The notes under the pieces: generated by a model
The model's input: only the letters and a program-made list of their open reading frames with translations
What the model was told of the DNA's origin: nothing
The model's database searches: none
Part shown: piece after piece, positions 17,744 through 30,783 of the stretch
How the letters are laid out: each line of letters begins with the position of its first letter
How positions within the stretch are numbered: position 1 is the stretch's first letter
Position numbers and translations under genes: made by a program
NCBI GenBank assembly: GCA_025266875.1
Contig: JALLLT010000015.1
Location: 620,001 to 684,000 of the forward strand
DNA length: 64,000 bases
Direction: 5' to 3'
From: Fennellomyces sp. T-0311
Lineage: Eukaryota > Mucoromycota > Mucoromycetes > Mucorales > Lichtheimiaceae

Positions 17744-17766
17744 CACACACACACACACACACACAC
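17744..17766 (+). repeat. (CA)n microsatellite in the 5' leader
   Basis: Twenty-three bases of CA dinucleotides end 17 bp before the F-box gene ATG. If the upstream ATG-less frame were translated it would read His-Thr repeats; the F-box starting at the downstream Met makes this leader sequence instead. Confidence 0.9.
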
Positions 17767-17783
17767 CTGCATCTGCTCAATCT

Positions 17784-19157
17784 ATGCGCCAGCTGTCTTT
17801 TGAACTACTTGAACTCATTGCCGAACACTGCCACACTCCAAAAGATATATCCCAACTCTCCCGCGTGAATCGCCACTATCATGCGGCAGCCACCAGAGTG
17901 CTCTTCCATACCGTTGCTATCAAGACTCCCCAGCAGTATGCCTCGCTTATGGGCCACCGTGATATTTTCCGACAGAGAGGCTGGTTGAAGTACGTGCGTC
18001 GTCTTGACCTGTCTAGCTACACCGCGCGTGGTTCCGGATGGACCGAAGCCAAGGCGAAAGCAATTGTGGAACCTCGCACACTGGCCCAACTGCTCATCGA
18101 TTGCGTCAACCTGACTGAACTTTACGTCGGCGAGGAGATGATGCACGCCTTCGTGGAGCCCATTGTCATCCGGGCCATCTTTAATCCCCATCCACGGCTG
18201 GAGGTGTTGGACTTCTCCGGATTTTGTGACCGCAGATTCACGGATGCCATGGCACACGTTTTCAGCGGCGAAGGCAAAAAGAAGCATGAAGATGCAGTGG
18301 CAGACAACACTTTACTCCAACTCGAGTCCCAGATGCCAGAGAACACGGTGATGCCTCCTCGTCTCGGCCGAATCTCATTCTACATGTGCATGGCGCTCTC
18401 CCAATCATCATTCTTTATCCCGTTCTTTGAGCAACTGTCCAAGAATGAGCTCAGCCGCCTGGATTTGGCTAACACCAAGATCACCAGCGAGCTGTTCCGC
18501 CACCTGGACCCATCCTCGTTGACCCATCTCAATGTCCAAGGCTGCCACGGCATCAGCTGCTGCTCCGCATTCATCCCGTTTGTCGCCCGAGCCAAGAAGC
18601 TCATCGAACTCAACCTCAACATGAACTTTAGTGGCGTTGGCGGATCCAATTTCTGCTCCGACTGTCTGGCTCGCTTGGTTTCCATGGATATGCCGCAGCT
18701 GCGGTCACTCAATCTCGGTGGCCACGGAAGCATGGACGATCACGTGTTGTCCCACTTTTCCGATGCCAACGCCCGTCGTCTCGAATTCTTTTCGTTGGCT
18801 TCTACCAAGGAGATCACTGTGCAAGGCTTACTCAATTTGCTTGGTCGCATGCCCCAGCTCAAGTACATGAACCTGGCGCACACATGGGTGGATCTCAAGT
18901 GCCTGACCCAAGTGTTGTTGAGCACCCGCACGGATGACAAGCAACCTGGCATCCACTCTACCCTCAAGATCATCGAAGTCAAGCAGGACAATCGCTACCC
19001 GCAATATATTCAAGACTGGCGACTTGTTCATCACGGCCGTCGGTCGTACTATAGCCGCGATGGTGTTGACCCGCGCTTCTACTACTCCAACAAGCTTTTG
19101 ATGTTGGACGAGATACCCTCTTCACCCATGACAAAGTACTGGAGCTACTCCAACTAA
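17784..19157 (+). CDS. F-box protein with leucine-rich repeats
   Basis: Single-exon gene, 457 residues, predicted substrate adaptor of an SCF ubiquitin ligase. I chose the Met at 17784 because the F-box begins at once (MRQLSFELLELIAEHC, then a region ending LSRVNRHYHAAATRVLF) and the frame upstream is only CA-repeat leader. The rest contains irregular LRRs: repeats such as RLDLANTKITSELFRHL, LTHLNVQGC, LIELNLNMNF, LRSLNLGGHG and LKYMNLAHTW. This matches the Skp1-binding F-box plus LRR substrate-binding layout of Grr1/FBXL-like proteins; which target it recognises is unknown. A likely polyadenylation signal (AATAAA) is near 19265-19270. Confidence 0.88.
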   Translation: MRQLSFELLELIAEHCHTPKDISQLSRVNRHYHAAATRVLFHTVAIKTPQQYASLMGHRDIFRQRGWLKYVRRLDLSSYTARGSGWTEAKAKAIVEPRTLAQLLIDCVNLTELYVGEEMMHAFVEPIVIRAIFNPHPRLEVLDFSGFCDRRFTDAMAHVFSGEGKKKHEDAVADNTLLQLESQMPENTVMPPRLGRISFYMCMALSQSSFFIPFFEQLSKNELSRLDLANTKITSELFRHLDPSSLTHLNVQGCHGISCCSAFIPFVARAKKLIELNLNMNFSGVGGSNFCSDCLARLVSMDMPQLRSLNLGGHGSMDDHVLSHFSDANARRLEFFSLASTKEITVQGLLNLLGRMPQLKYMNLAHTWVDLKCLTQVLLSTRTDDKQPGIHSTLKIIEVKQDNRYPQYIQDWRLVHHGRRSYYSRDGVDPRFYYSNKLLMLDEIPSSPMTKYWSYSN

Positions 19158-22100
19158 TTGTCGTAACCTTCATTATGCATATATACATACATTCACATCA
19201 TCTTCATTTTTTTTTCTTTTTCTCTCTCTTTTTTTAATTGCATTTATATATAATTTCTGGTTAGTAATAAAAGTGTGTCTTTTCAATCATTCAATGCACG
19301 TTCCCTCCCCCTAATTGCATATGCCCTTCGCCTCATTTGAAATTCATCATCTTTGGACCAAAATAAGCATATTTCGGATTAGCGTAGCCGGATGGTGGGA
19401 ACATTTTTTTTTGCGCCACATCATGCAGGCACATCATCGCATCATGAAAAACGATGCATGATAATTATCTTCTATTCGTCAATCCCACAAAGAATTGCCT
19501 GTTATGGTGCTTAGGTAACATGTCCAGCGCAACACAATTCATATGAAGCCATCACATACCGTAGCATTTGCGACGATCATCTGTTGTTATGTATAACCAT
19601 AATGCAGCATTTACTCTATCTTACCAATCTGTATGCGAGTGAACGTCAAATAATTCAGCATTACACTGCCATCGTATTACTACTGACAGACACATGGTAA
19701 AAGCCACCCTGACAAGTGCAGTTTATTGACTAGTGCAGTGCGAGTCATAAATATAGCGTAGAATCAGAACCGAGTCATGAGATTCGATTCAAGATGTTAT
19801 TGCGCTTCTGAGAACGACTATTGCGAAAGCCACAAACATCTTGAGTTTCTAGTACCGAATGGTGATACTATACTTGATCCAGCCCAGAGCCGTTTTTAAG
19901 AGCATTAATTCGTGATTGTTTGCGTTCGACTCATACCAGTTGACCTTTTGCAGACCATTAGACGTAACACCACTGGTCCAAGAACATCGTCGTGGCTTTC
20001 TTTGGCCATACTCAGTAATACCGATAAGCTCCTATGCGTAATAGGTCTTCCAAACTTGTTTGAATAAGTTCAAGCTGCTCAACACTAAATATTAATCCAA
20101 CTCGCTGCGCCATCCCACTTATTGTATCGCTTGTTGCAATCATAGAATTTCAAGTACTTCCAAAGCCGGTGGTCCCTTGACCTGGGTGCCCGAAAATTTT
20201 GTGTCTGTACTCCCGCGGAACGTCACACCTTTAATGAGTGTTTTTTCACTTTTTTTTTACATCCGCACTAGCTTTACTCATAGCATTGCAACAATTATAG
20301 AAGCCTTTGGTCCTAAAGAAATGGCACTGTCATTATATAGCATTAAGGAAAGGATTCTTCTGATGCTTTCGGGTCATACAGGTTAGTTTTGTGCAATACA
20401 GTCCCAAAACGTTCTGTCACTTGTTGGCCACCTGGTTGCACACATGGACAAAACATCAGATTTACTTTCTACGCCCACCTGACCTCCTTGGCATCTCATT
20501 TGCTCATAACATCAGTAAATGATAAGATCTTGAAGTTCATTCCTTTTATTACACCATCAGGGTCTTAAAGGAAAGATACCCGATCTTCCCAAGGACAGGT
20601 TAATGCCGGCGTTGGAGCTGAACACAACTACCGCTGTATGTTTTACACCATCTGAGTTGGAAAGCATATACTTATATATGTGACTAAAGTCGAACCATTT
20701 TGTCATCAACTACTGCTGGATTCCCATACCCTAACCGCTATGCACTTGATAAAGTGTAAGGGTCGGTAATAGGATGCGGACAAATTAATAGGTAATATAC
20801 ATTTTTGGTCTATGTCTATTTGCCAGTACTCTCTTGCGGAAAGGCTCCAGGCTTGTATACCTATCGAAGACCGCCGCTTGATTGTGCAGTGGTGCGGGAC
20901 TTTCAATATTAATAAACACAGGTATTGATTCCTGCCAACCAAAGCAGCGATTTAGTGTGTCCCAAGAGGAGGAATGCTTTTGCAATTTTCCTACCTTGTC
21001 AAGCGTTGGAAAGAAGCAGATACTGGTAGAGGAATGAATAGTCCACTTCTGGACCTGGTGCTCAGCTACCATGGGTACCCAGCAACTGAAGATTCTAACC
21101 TCAGCACTGACCCTTTCTGTGCATATGTCACCTGTGGCCTGCCCAACCTGAGTCTACCGAAACTTCTCGCTCTTTTCACTTTCTCTCGCATATTTATTTG
21201 TCATGCTCTTGGCATCTTGTGCTCACCGTTCTATATTCTTCAAAATTCTCCCTTGCCCTTTTTCTTGCCGTTGTCAAATAGCCTTTACTGTATTCACACA
21301 CATACTTAATTAATTTTTTAGGGACGACCAGAGCGGACTTGCTCAGGAGGAGCACAATATTCATTTTGGTCATTTAAAAAATAAACCCGACTTTTAGCTG
21401 CATAATTATCATCCTTACTTTAGTAGCTCAATGATCTGGACTAAACCCGTATGTTGAGCATTGCGTTTACCTAGCACCAGAAGAAAAATGGTTAGACATT
21501 TCTCGATTCTTCGCAATCCGATTTTCCAGCTTATGCAAATGCTTTATCTTGCGTTATGCCTTTTACATACACCAAAAAACATGACGTAGTCCTTTCGATA
21601 TAATGTGTTTTTTCCTGACCGTTTGGGAAAAAAACACTCTTCAGTCTTACGAAGAGCATGATGTAATCAATGTTATTATGGGCCCTGGCCCTAAAACGCG
21701 TTGTGTACCTTAAATCCATATACTAATGTTCGACAAGAATCGCTCGCATTTCGAAGCCAGCACTCCATATCCTCATTCGTCCGTGGGTAAAGTGATTCGA
21801 TTCATGCGAGCGGCTGAATTAGAGACAAATCAATTGTTCACTGTGTTACGACCTTTGTGCTCTTCGTCCACATGGCGATGACGACCGTGTCAAAAAGAGA
21901 GTTTATTATGACAGAAAAGCACAAGCAACGTGGTGATGACCACATCAGGAAAAAAGAAAGCCATTGTGAAAATTCATCTTTAATATGCTGAATTCTCGGC
22001 GATATATGGGTATCAGATGTTTTAATGGCAAGTGCACTGATTAATACTGGCTACAGACACACGTGAATAATTACTCGACCAGATCAGCACATTTATTGTA

Positions 22101-23022
22101 CACAGGAACTGTCGTCAAGAAGGGACGAATTGCATCGGTTACGCACGTTGCTTTGCTTCATCACCTTGGCTATATACAAGAAATACAGCAATGCAGATAG
22201 TAAACAAAAAAAAGTCTTAAAATTCTCTGAGATGCAAGCCTCGTGCTTGTTGAACACAAAGTTGCTCTGACCAGGTCGTGGAAGCACATGTCATTGTTTG
22301 GTCGATCGCGGCATATGCTTGCGCAGCTCTGTCATGTTTGTGCGCTTGTCGCGACCAAGTCGAACAAGCCGATTCGTTAGTCTGTGTACTACTCGGACTC
22401 GTATATTAAATTGGCTGTCCATACACGAGACAAGCGCGGTGGAATTGGGCTACGGCGTGACGGCCTGGCTGCATGAGCGCAAACAAAAAGCCGCGAAGGG
22501 CATGCAGCAGCAGCCCAGGTGGAGCGCTGTTGTCATTTTATGAAATAAAGAAAAAAAGAGATCAGGCGGATCTGGGTAACTGATGCGTATCTACCAAGGC
22601 GTACAAGATACCAGTAGCTGAGGTCCAATTATTATTATTAACTTGGTGAAGGGGAAAAAGCCAAGATGCTTGTTGCTGGTGCGGGTACCTGGTGGCAAGA
22701 AGCGCCAGTGGTTCAGACAGGCGTGTCTTGGCTTCCCCCACGATGCAGAGAACGGGTGGGCGGGGGCGACTCCACCGGACGAGGCAGCGAAAGCAAGCCA
22801 ACTCGGAGCCTGAGTTGCCAATGTGCATGATTTTCTTTTTGGTCAACGCGTAGCACGTACTGTCGGACAGCAACGCCCTAAAAATTGCGTTTTCCGTCCG
22901 CCCTTGTTCTCCTTTGCTTTCGGGTACCTTTCCAATCGAGACAAATCGGTACTGCGTCAAACAGCGTTTCTTTTTCGAGATTCCACATTCTAATCCTTCT
23001 CATCACGTGTAAATAGCGACGA
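19158..23022. other. Long intergenic region
   Basis: 3.9 kb without a gene I can support. Minus-strand frame 20785-21072 and plus-strand frames 20177-20386 and 20974-21309 are open but without motifs. Minus-strand sequence at about 20.4-20.7 kb shows short open pieces broken by stops, which could be decayed coding DNA or chance. The right 600 bp is the Rap1-like gene promoter. Confidence 0.45.
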
Positions 23023-23688
23023 ATGAGAGAATATAAGCTTGTCGTACTGGGATCTGGCGGCGTAGGCAAATCGGCTTTGGTGAGTTGTTTGAAACAGAAA
23101 AACAGAGCGGCTCAGCCCAGACTGACGAGGCACGATAGACGGTTCAATTCGTGCAATCGATATTCGTCGAGAAATACGACCCAACCATCGAAGACTCGTA
23201 TCGAAAGCAGGTGGAAGTCGATGGCCAGCAATGTATGCTTGAAATTCTAGATACCGCCGGCACCGAGCAGTTCACGGCCATGCGTGATTTGTATATGAAG
23301 AATGGCCAAGGCTTCCTGCTCGTGTTCTCCATCACCAGCATGGTCACCCTCAACGACCTCCACGAGCTGCGAGAACAAATCCTGCGTGTCAAGGACTCGG
23401 AAAATGTAACGGCGGTTGATCCACTGCAATGCGATATATACTGACTGTGTTTGGCAGGTCCCGATCGTCCTGGTAGGCAACAAGTGTGATCTGGAGGAGG
23501 AGCGCATGGTATCGCGCGAGCAAGGCATGATGCTGTCGCAGCAGTGGGGAGGAAAGCCGTTCTATGAAACGTCGGCGCGGTACAAAATCAACGTGGACGA
23601 GGTGTTTTATGATGTGGTGCGGCAAATCAACAAGAGCCACCCGAGCAAAGATAAGAGCAAGAAGAAGATCAAGTGCACCGTCCTGTGA
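23023..23688 (+). CDS. Rap1/Rsr1-type small GTPase
   Basis: Ras-superfamily GTPase of the Rap/Rsr1 branch, which in fungi helps select and orient growth sites at the plasma membrane. Exons 23023-23079, 23139-23405, 23458-23688; 184 residues, the normal size. Seen: P-loop GSGGVGKS (10-17), effector loop [19 protein letters not shown] with Thr at the Ras-61 position (the Rap signature), NKCDL, and SAR in the G5 position. The tail is Lys-rich and ends CTVL, a CAAX box whose final Leu predicts geranylgeranylation. It lies tail to tail with a Ras gene 419 bp away. Rap identity is strong; Rsr1-like function is inferred. Confidence 0.94.
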
Positions 23689-24107
23689 GGCAGCCGCCCT
23701 GGCTTTTGACTCTACCCATATTCCCCACCGCCCCCTTCGTCGCTGACCACCACTTCTCTCTCTGTGCAAAAGAGGCTTATCATCAATCAAACGATTGTAA
23801 CACCAACCTAACCTGATAAAAAAAGCATAATAAATATTATATCATTTGGACTGTTGTACATCTACAGAGATTAAATACGCAGATAAGGAATAAAGCCATG
23901 ATCGTGGTTGCGGATCATGTTCAAGTATAAAGAGAAAGCGTTGCGGGAAAAAAAAAAAGACGGGAAACGGGGGTTCGGGAAGTGTAACCGTTGAGGTACG
24001 ACAGAGTTCGGAGGAGTAAGAAGGGAGGAAGCACGAGCATGAAAGAGGGAGAAAAAGTTCGTCATCGCCATCGTCCTTTTTTTTACATAATACACTGTGT
24101 TGTCTTT
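23689..24107. other. Shared 3' intergenic region of the two GTPase genes
   Basis: Contains the 3' UTRs of both convergent genes, with AATAAA-like sequences around 23829 and an A/T-rich tract. No further gene seen. Confidence 0.6.
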
Positions 24108-24907
<800 letters not shown>

Positions 24908-27464
24908 TGTGAATCTGGGGTATGACCGGAAGTACAGATGAAGTTTTCGTCAAAAAGGTGGAGCGAGGTGGGAAAAAAAGATAGGTGCCTCCTCAAGCCC
25001 TTTTGGGGAAGAATCGATTTTGTGACTTCAGAGAGGAGGTTCAGTCGAATGAGAGGTTGATCCACTTTTTTTTTCTTCATCAAACTTGTGCTACTGAGGT
25101 TCAATAGCACGCTATAGGTTTTTTTTGTTTTCCAGGATTTTGATTATCGGATGATTGCTAAAAGCAAACAAGTTACTATGGATACAACGGTCTTAATAAT
25201 GACTGATCGCTTGGCAACAGTGCCGCGAAGCACTTTCAATTCTTATCCTCTGGTAACTCACCGTTACCTGGTTACAGATAATTGCAAGGTTTATGTTTCA
25301 ATCACATGTCTTTTTTTATTTTCGTAACATGAAAAATATGCTTTCTTGTTTTTTTGACGATCATCACCAGTCAGTCATAGTTCGAGGAGGATGGGGGTCT
25401 ATATGCAGCAGTAATCCCTGACACTATTTGTCCATATCGAATCGACAGCATACTTCGGGGAACCATCCCAAACAACCTAAAAAAAACTCCCGCTTGTTTC
25501 TCAGCTGAGCAATGCCGAAACTTCTAAAGTTTTCTTCATTGCAGATCACATAATCTACAGACCTTTTTATCGGGAGTCATCTGGATTTGATCATACCAAA
25601 CAATTATATTGGTTTTATCCATTCCTGGTCAGCAGTGCTTTCTACGGATTGCACCGTGGTATTCCACCTTATGAACTATATGGTCCGTAAGCGGAGTCTT
25701 TGTACGATCTAAGGTACGCCAATCCATTGTTTTTAATGACAGTGAAGATCACTTTATTTTTTGTTTGCAGCCACCTAAAAACATCAATTTTAAATGTAGA
25801 TTACCTTTCTTCCGGCCCCTGTTGACAGTACTTTTTCTACCCTTAATTTTTATATTTCTAGGAGTCGGCGTTGCCTACCGCGGTCTAACTTGATAATTGC
25901 GTTACCGATAAAGAAATTGGTGCAATACTGCGACATTAGTTCCGGATAAATCCTTACAAAGTTTAAGCTGTTTCGTCTAAATTGGATCTTCCACGGGAAT
26001 TTGAACTGCTTGCCCTGGAAGTAAATCATGAGTTTATATCAAGGCAAGGGACTTGGCGACGAAGTATTATACTACGAATAGGAGGCCAAAAAAATGCTTG
26101 TAGTTTAAGATCGAGAATTTACTCAATCGTATTTGTGCTTGGAATTACTCAGTAGTGTTGTTCGTCAGAAAAACGCGTCTAAAGCACCTTGTGGGATTGT
26201 AGCGTGGATTCATGAGGTACCGGATGCTTATGATACGTATATGCACAAATATTGTCATTATGATCGCGCGTTTGCAGTTTACCATCACAAACAACCTCTC
26301 ACTAGTAGTATTTAGTGATTACGGGACCGAACAGACGAATAACAACATGACATTTGAAGGGTAACTTCTGGGCAGTTCATATGGATAGCGGTCATATGTG
26401 CATTAATTATTCTTAAGAAGTACGCGATGCTACTGCGAAGATTATCATTCGTTAACACGTATTTGCGTAAAATCATGTTGGCAGAATCTCTTTCAGTGTG
26501 CAATATGTCATACTCAAATGATTTGTTCACACTTAACTTTTTTTTCAAAAAAAAAGAAGAAAAAAATGGAAAGCAAAACGTCATATACCAATATTGGTCT
26601 GAAACCCACGGCATGAACTCTTTCCATTGATTATTCTCATGATAATATAAGCTGATATAAATCGGATTAGTTGCGTGTCAGCCACATCCGAAAAATGAAA
26701 TAGTATGTGATATATGCCGTAATACTTACAAATTACCAATTGGCAAACTTTTAGTCAATACAGTTGGACCACTATTAGATATGTACCAACAATTGCTATG
26801 GTGACACTTACGTACCATCCAAATCCGAATATCCAAATACCATTTTACCCTCGTAGGAACTTTTAATAACCGGAATGGTATATACAAGTTGTTGTTTGGG
26901 TTAAATTGGTCCTTTGAATGTAGGTATAAGGTTTGACCATCCTGCTTGTGGTGTTGTAGATCAAAACCTTCACTGCGAGCGATGCAGTCCGTTTGTGTAC
27001 ATGTAAAAACTTATACGTTATCTCAGGGGCACTTTGCTTTGGAACTGGAAAAATTCGGTCTTTAAGCGGGTACCGCGGTAATCCTTAGTGCCTTTACAAC
27101 TATTACATCGCATTTGCGTACTCACGCACATGCTGTCTACACACCCGGAGGTGCCAAGATATAAAATAGGCAAATCTATGGCTCCGCCAAAAATTTTACC
27201 GTATCTTATTGGCCGTAGGCAATAAAATGCTGGGGGAGCACTTGGGGGACCGTGAGGAGCCCAGCGGAGAAGCTAAAGGTTTTGTTCAACATTAACACAA
27301 ACCTGCTCTATTTGGAAAAGTAGGAGCATTAGAGTTTAAAAATGGTCACACAGCTTGAAAACTTCAGAAATTTCGCTAAGTCGAATTGTGACAAGCCATG
27401 CACGACTGTAGAAGCAAACAATAATCTAGTTAATATAAAATAATAATAGTAAAAACAATGTAGT
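24908..27464. other. Long intergenic region
   Basis: 2.6 kb with no supported gene. A plus-strand open stretch around 25.54-25.69 kb is flanked by an acceptor-like TTGCAG and a donor-like GTAAGC, and other short open pieces follow to 26.3 kb, but no continuous model emerges. Sequence 27.1-27.46 kb lies just 3' of the transposase-like gene and may include its element end; I found no clear terminal repeat. Confidence 0.45.
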
Positions 27465-30400
27465 CTATAGTAAGTCTGTCATATAAAGGTTTTGAATGTC
27501 GCGTTGGAGCATATACCACAAAGTACCGAACTTGGAAGCGTTGATAACATAGTCTCTTTCTCTCGAACAGCACGGCTGCAGGTCTACTACCTCCTCCATA
27601 CGAATGCTTTCCAAAGGATAGGAAATATTTACGGGGTTGCTCGGCGTTACGATTAGGTTGGAGGCTGGATCTTTGATGCAGCTTGAGTAAATAGATGTTG
27701 GAAACTGGCAAACTCCTAATGGTCGTGTTTGGTTTGGGATATACCGAATTGGCTCATAGACATTCAGATGAACGTACTTTGACCCATCTTCCTCAACTAT
27801 ATCTTCAATTAAAGCAAGAATATATAGAGGGTTCGAGTCGATGTCTGATTCGAGATCCAAGAAAAATGCGGCGAGACCTTTCTTGAACTCCTTCAAAGAG
27901 CTGTTGTTATCCGTGAATTGGCGATCTCCACCGAGGTATATCGGACCAAACTCAGGATGATTATCCATATAATCCAAGATCCCATCGCCAGCACTGATTC
28001 GTTCTTCGGATTTTTTGTCAGCCCAGAACCCACCGTCAATTATATGCCGAAACATAAATTGACGACCGAAGAGAGTAAGAACATCGCGGGAAGGGTTGTG
28101 TCGATTGGTGTGTTGGATATGCTCGCGGATGAACTTATTAAATTGTTCGCCTTTTTCGCTTTCGTAGTGGATGGCTGGCGCAAAGCGTGAGAGGTCGTCC
28201 TTGAGATGGTGCAAGATATGTAGCTTTGACGTTTCGCTGATAATTCTTGGACCGGTGTTGCTAACTGTTGCGCACATACTCTCGATTTCAGTTACAAACA
28301 CAGTAAGGGCTTTGACCTTTGTATCAATTAAATCGATATACTGGTCATAGTCATACTGAATTTGTCCCATATAAACCAAAGAAATAAGTTCGCCATGTAT
28401 CGTAAAGCAGCGAAGCCAGCCCTCAAGAACCCTTCTTCTGTCTATTGCAAGTCCAGACCACTCGCAGAATAGAAGGTCGTTGAGTATGATTGGAAGCTGT
28501 TGCGACATGATCTTGAAATCTCGGCCGACAAACGACATACTTGTTACGCGCAAGCAGCTGCCCATGACCCGACCAAAAGCTTTAGAGTTATACGTGCGTA
28601 GTTTCGTTTGAAGCTGACTCGTTTCGACGGCATTGAGATACTTGATCATCGAGTATACTAAGTACTTCGTAACTCCAAGCATCAAACTATGGAGTATTTC
28701 GATTGGGAGATCCATTGTCTGGTCGAATGACCGGAGATCAAGTAAAATTTCGCTACCGGTCTTCTTGAAGCTAAGGGCGTCGAGACTGTTGCTAGTCTGT
28801 CCATTGGGAAGGCATATGCTGTGAACAGAGACAGCGTTATCAGTTGTCAAAGCGATGATGTCCTCTTTCGTACGATAAGTGAGGTTACTATGTTGTTCAA
28901 CATTTGGATTTGCGGTTTTTGGCGAATAGAAGCATTTGCGACACGGAAAATTTGCCCTTGCACCCTTATGGCATGCAAGCTCAGAATGTCTGGCATTGTC
29001 GCCAATGATGAAGTTCAATGGGGAAATCACCAGCACTTCTTCATTGTTGACTGCATCGTACATAATCATTCCGTCTTCAAGCTGTCGAACATCGCGAACG
29101 ATTTCTTCAAGCATGTTGATTGCTGAGAGTCGCTTATGGACGCACAGCAAAAAAGTATTCTCCCTTTTGTTTCTCTCGTCAAGAGGAAGGGCTGCTGGAA
29201 CCATAGACCAGCTGTCAAATTTGTTCCACTTTTTTGTTGTATTTCCGCTAGTATCGTCCGAAAACAAGTTGATAGGTACGACACGGACTTTGCGATAACA
29301 CTGACCAGATGCTGGCATACATCGATACCGAGCCTCGAAGATGCTAGTATGATGAATTATGTCGTATCTTACATTGTCATAAATAATAGCACCGTTGGTG
29401 AGAGCGACATAACCATAGTGGTCCAGTGTTTGCAGAATGTTGTTTTGTGGGTGCAGGTGAAAACCATCCAAGTCAAGCGGAACATATTGAAACTGCTGCT
29501 GCTGCTGATTCACATCCATAGGTTTCGAAAGCGCGATAATATCATGGTGGTTGCTCGGAAGCTGGGCTCTGAATGCTATGCATGCATCTGCCATCACACA
29601 GCCGTTGTTCGTGTAAAACGATACCAGCTTGTAGAGAATGTTGGAATAGGGATCAGAGTTAGGAACGACAAAGTCGCCAACCCAGAGATCGCCGTTGCTG
29701 GTGCTGACCATTGGGTGCTGGAAGAGCGGGCAGGTTTTCCATTTCTCACCCTGTGTCAGTGATGTGCTAGCATTAGGCGACCTGTCTGGGAGTGCACTAA
29801 GGTGCTTCGACAAGCGAGGATTAGCAATTAAATGCTTCACTACTTCCGAAGGCTTGTAGATATGGAGGTCGATGACTTCCTCCAGTCTTTCAGCAACACC
29901 GGCTGCGTTTCGTCTGGTGATGCTAACAATTTTTGGGATCGTGGTCATCTCCAGCTGTGGGATATGATTGCTTTGATAGCTTTCATAATTCATCACCCAG
30001 TGCATAGTTGGGGCTTTCAGGTTTGGATCCTCACGCGCCATTTCGAGTACATCCATCACCAATTTTAGGATCTGTCGCTTTACTGGGCGTGATGAGAGCC
30101 GATCATCGCCGTCGAACAAGGCGCGTAGACGAAATTCGAGCTTACTTCCGTATGGAAAGTATGGGTTCACGTTTCGAGCAGTCGATGCTGTAAAGTCGAG
30201 AGTGAATTCACCTGGCTGCTCGACGCGTGGTGGTGGGTCATCATACTCGTCATCATCGCGATTACCACGTTCCTTTTAAAATTTCTTAGTCTGAAATCTA
30301 TACACACTATAACCTTACATCTACTAGAATGCCGGTGTCTACAGCATTGAAACGGTCGAATGCACCAACAGGACCATTATTGAGGATGCGTCTAATTGTA

Positions 30401-30783
30401 ACGCTTTCCTCGGAATCACTTTCCCCAGGCTCCTCGGAATCACTACTTTCAAGAACCTCGGGCGCACTTTGCACAGGAACCTCGATGTTGTCGCATTCCA
30501 TTGGATTCCCGGAATAACCGCCAACGCTTCCAACATCCTGATCGTACCACTGGTCTTCATAGCCGAGATCTTGGTCATCATCATGGGGATCCTGGTCCAT
30601 TTCGACTGGCAACGCGATTCCATGCTCAAGCGCGTATTTTCGATGCTTCTTGCTTTTGTGCAAGTGGCGCTCCAGGTTTTTTTCGATCATCTCTACACCA
30701 CAGAAGCATTCTATTCTTCTTTCTGCTTTGGTTTGAGTTGATTGTTTGGCGATTCTGAACGTAGGAATTGTATGACTTTGCAT
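27465..30783 (-). CDS. Transposase-like protein, intact, two exons
   Basis: Member of a large fungal transposase-derived family (EnSpm/CACTA-type, TNP2-like, by my recognition of shared motifs). Exons 30783-30319 and 30272-27465; the intron (30318-30273) joins in phase 0 and gives 1090 residues with no internal stop. N-terminal zinc finger: CFCG with His at 40, 42 and 47. Then an acidic linker rich in Ser-Asp-Glu. The core has DNARHSELACH followed by CRKC (a Cys/His zinc-ribbon type motif), the block DLPIEILHSLMLGVTKY, and SKLHILHHLKDDLSRFAP with NPSRD. The C-terminus resembles a BAH-like segment. Terminal inverted repeats were not found, so it may be an active element gene or a domesticated copy. 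Confidence 0.8.

Noticed and set aside
25500..26320. Plus-strand exon-like pieces with acceptor/donor signals
   Set aside because: The pieces cannot be joined into one phase-consistent model and no family is recognised.
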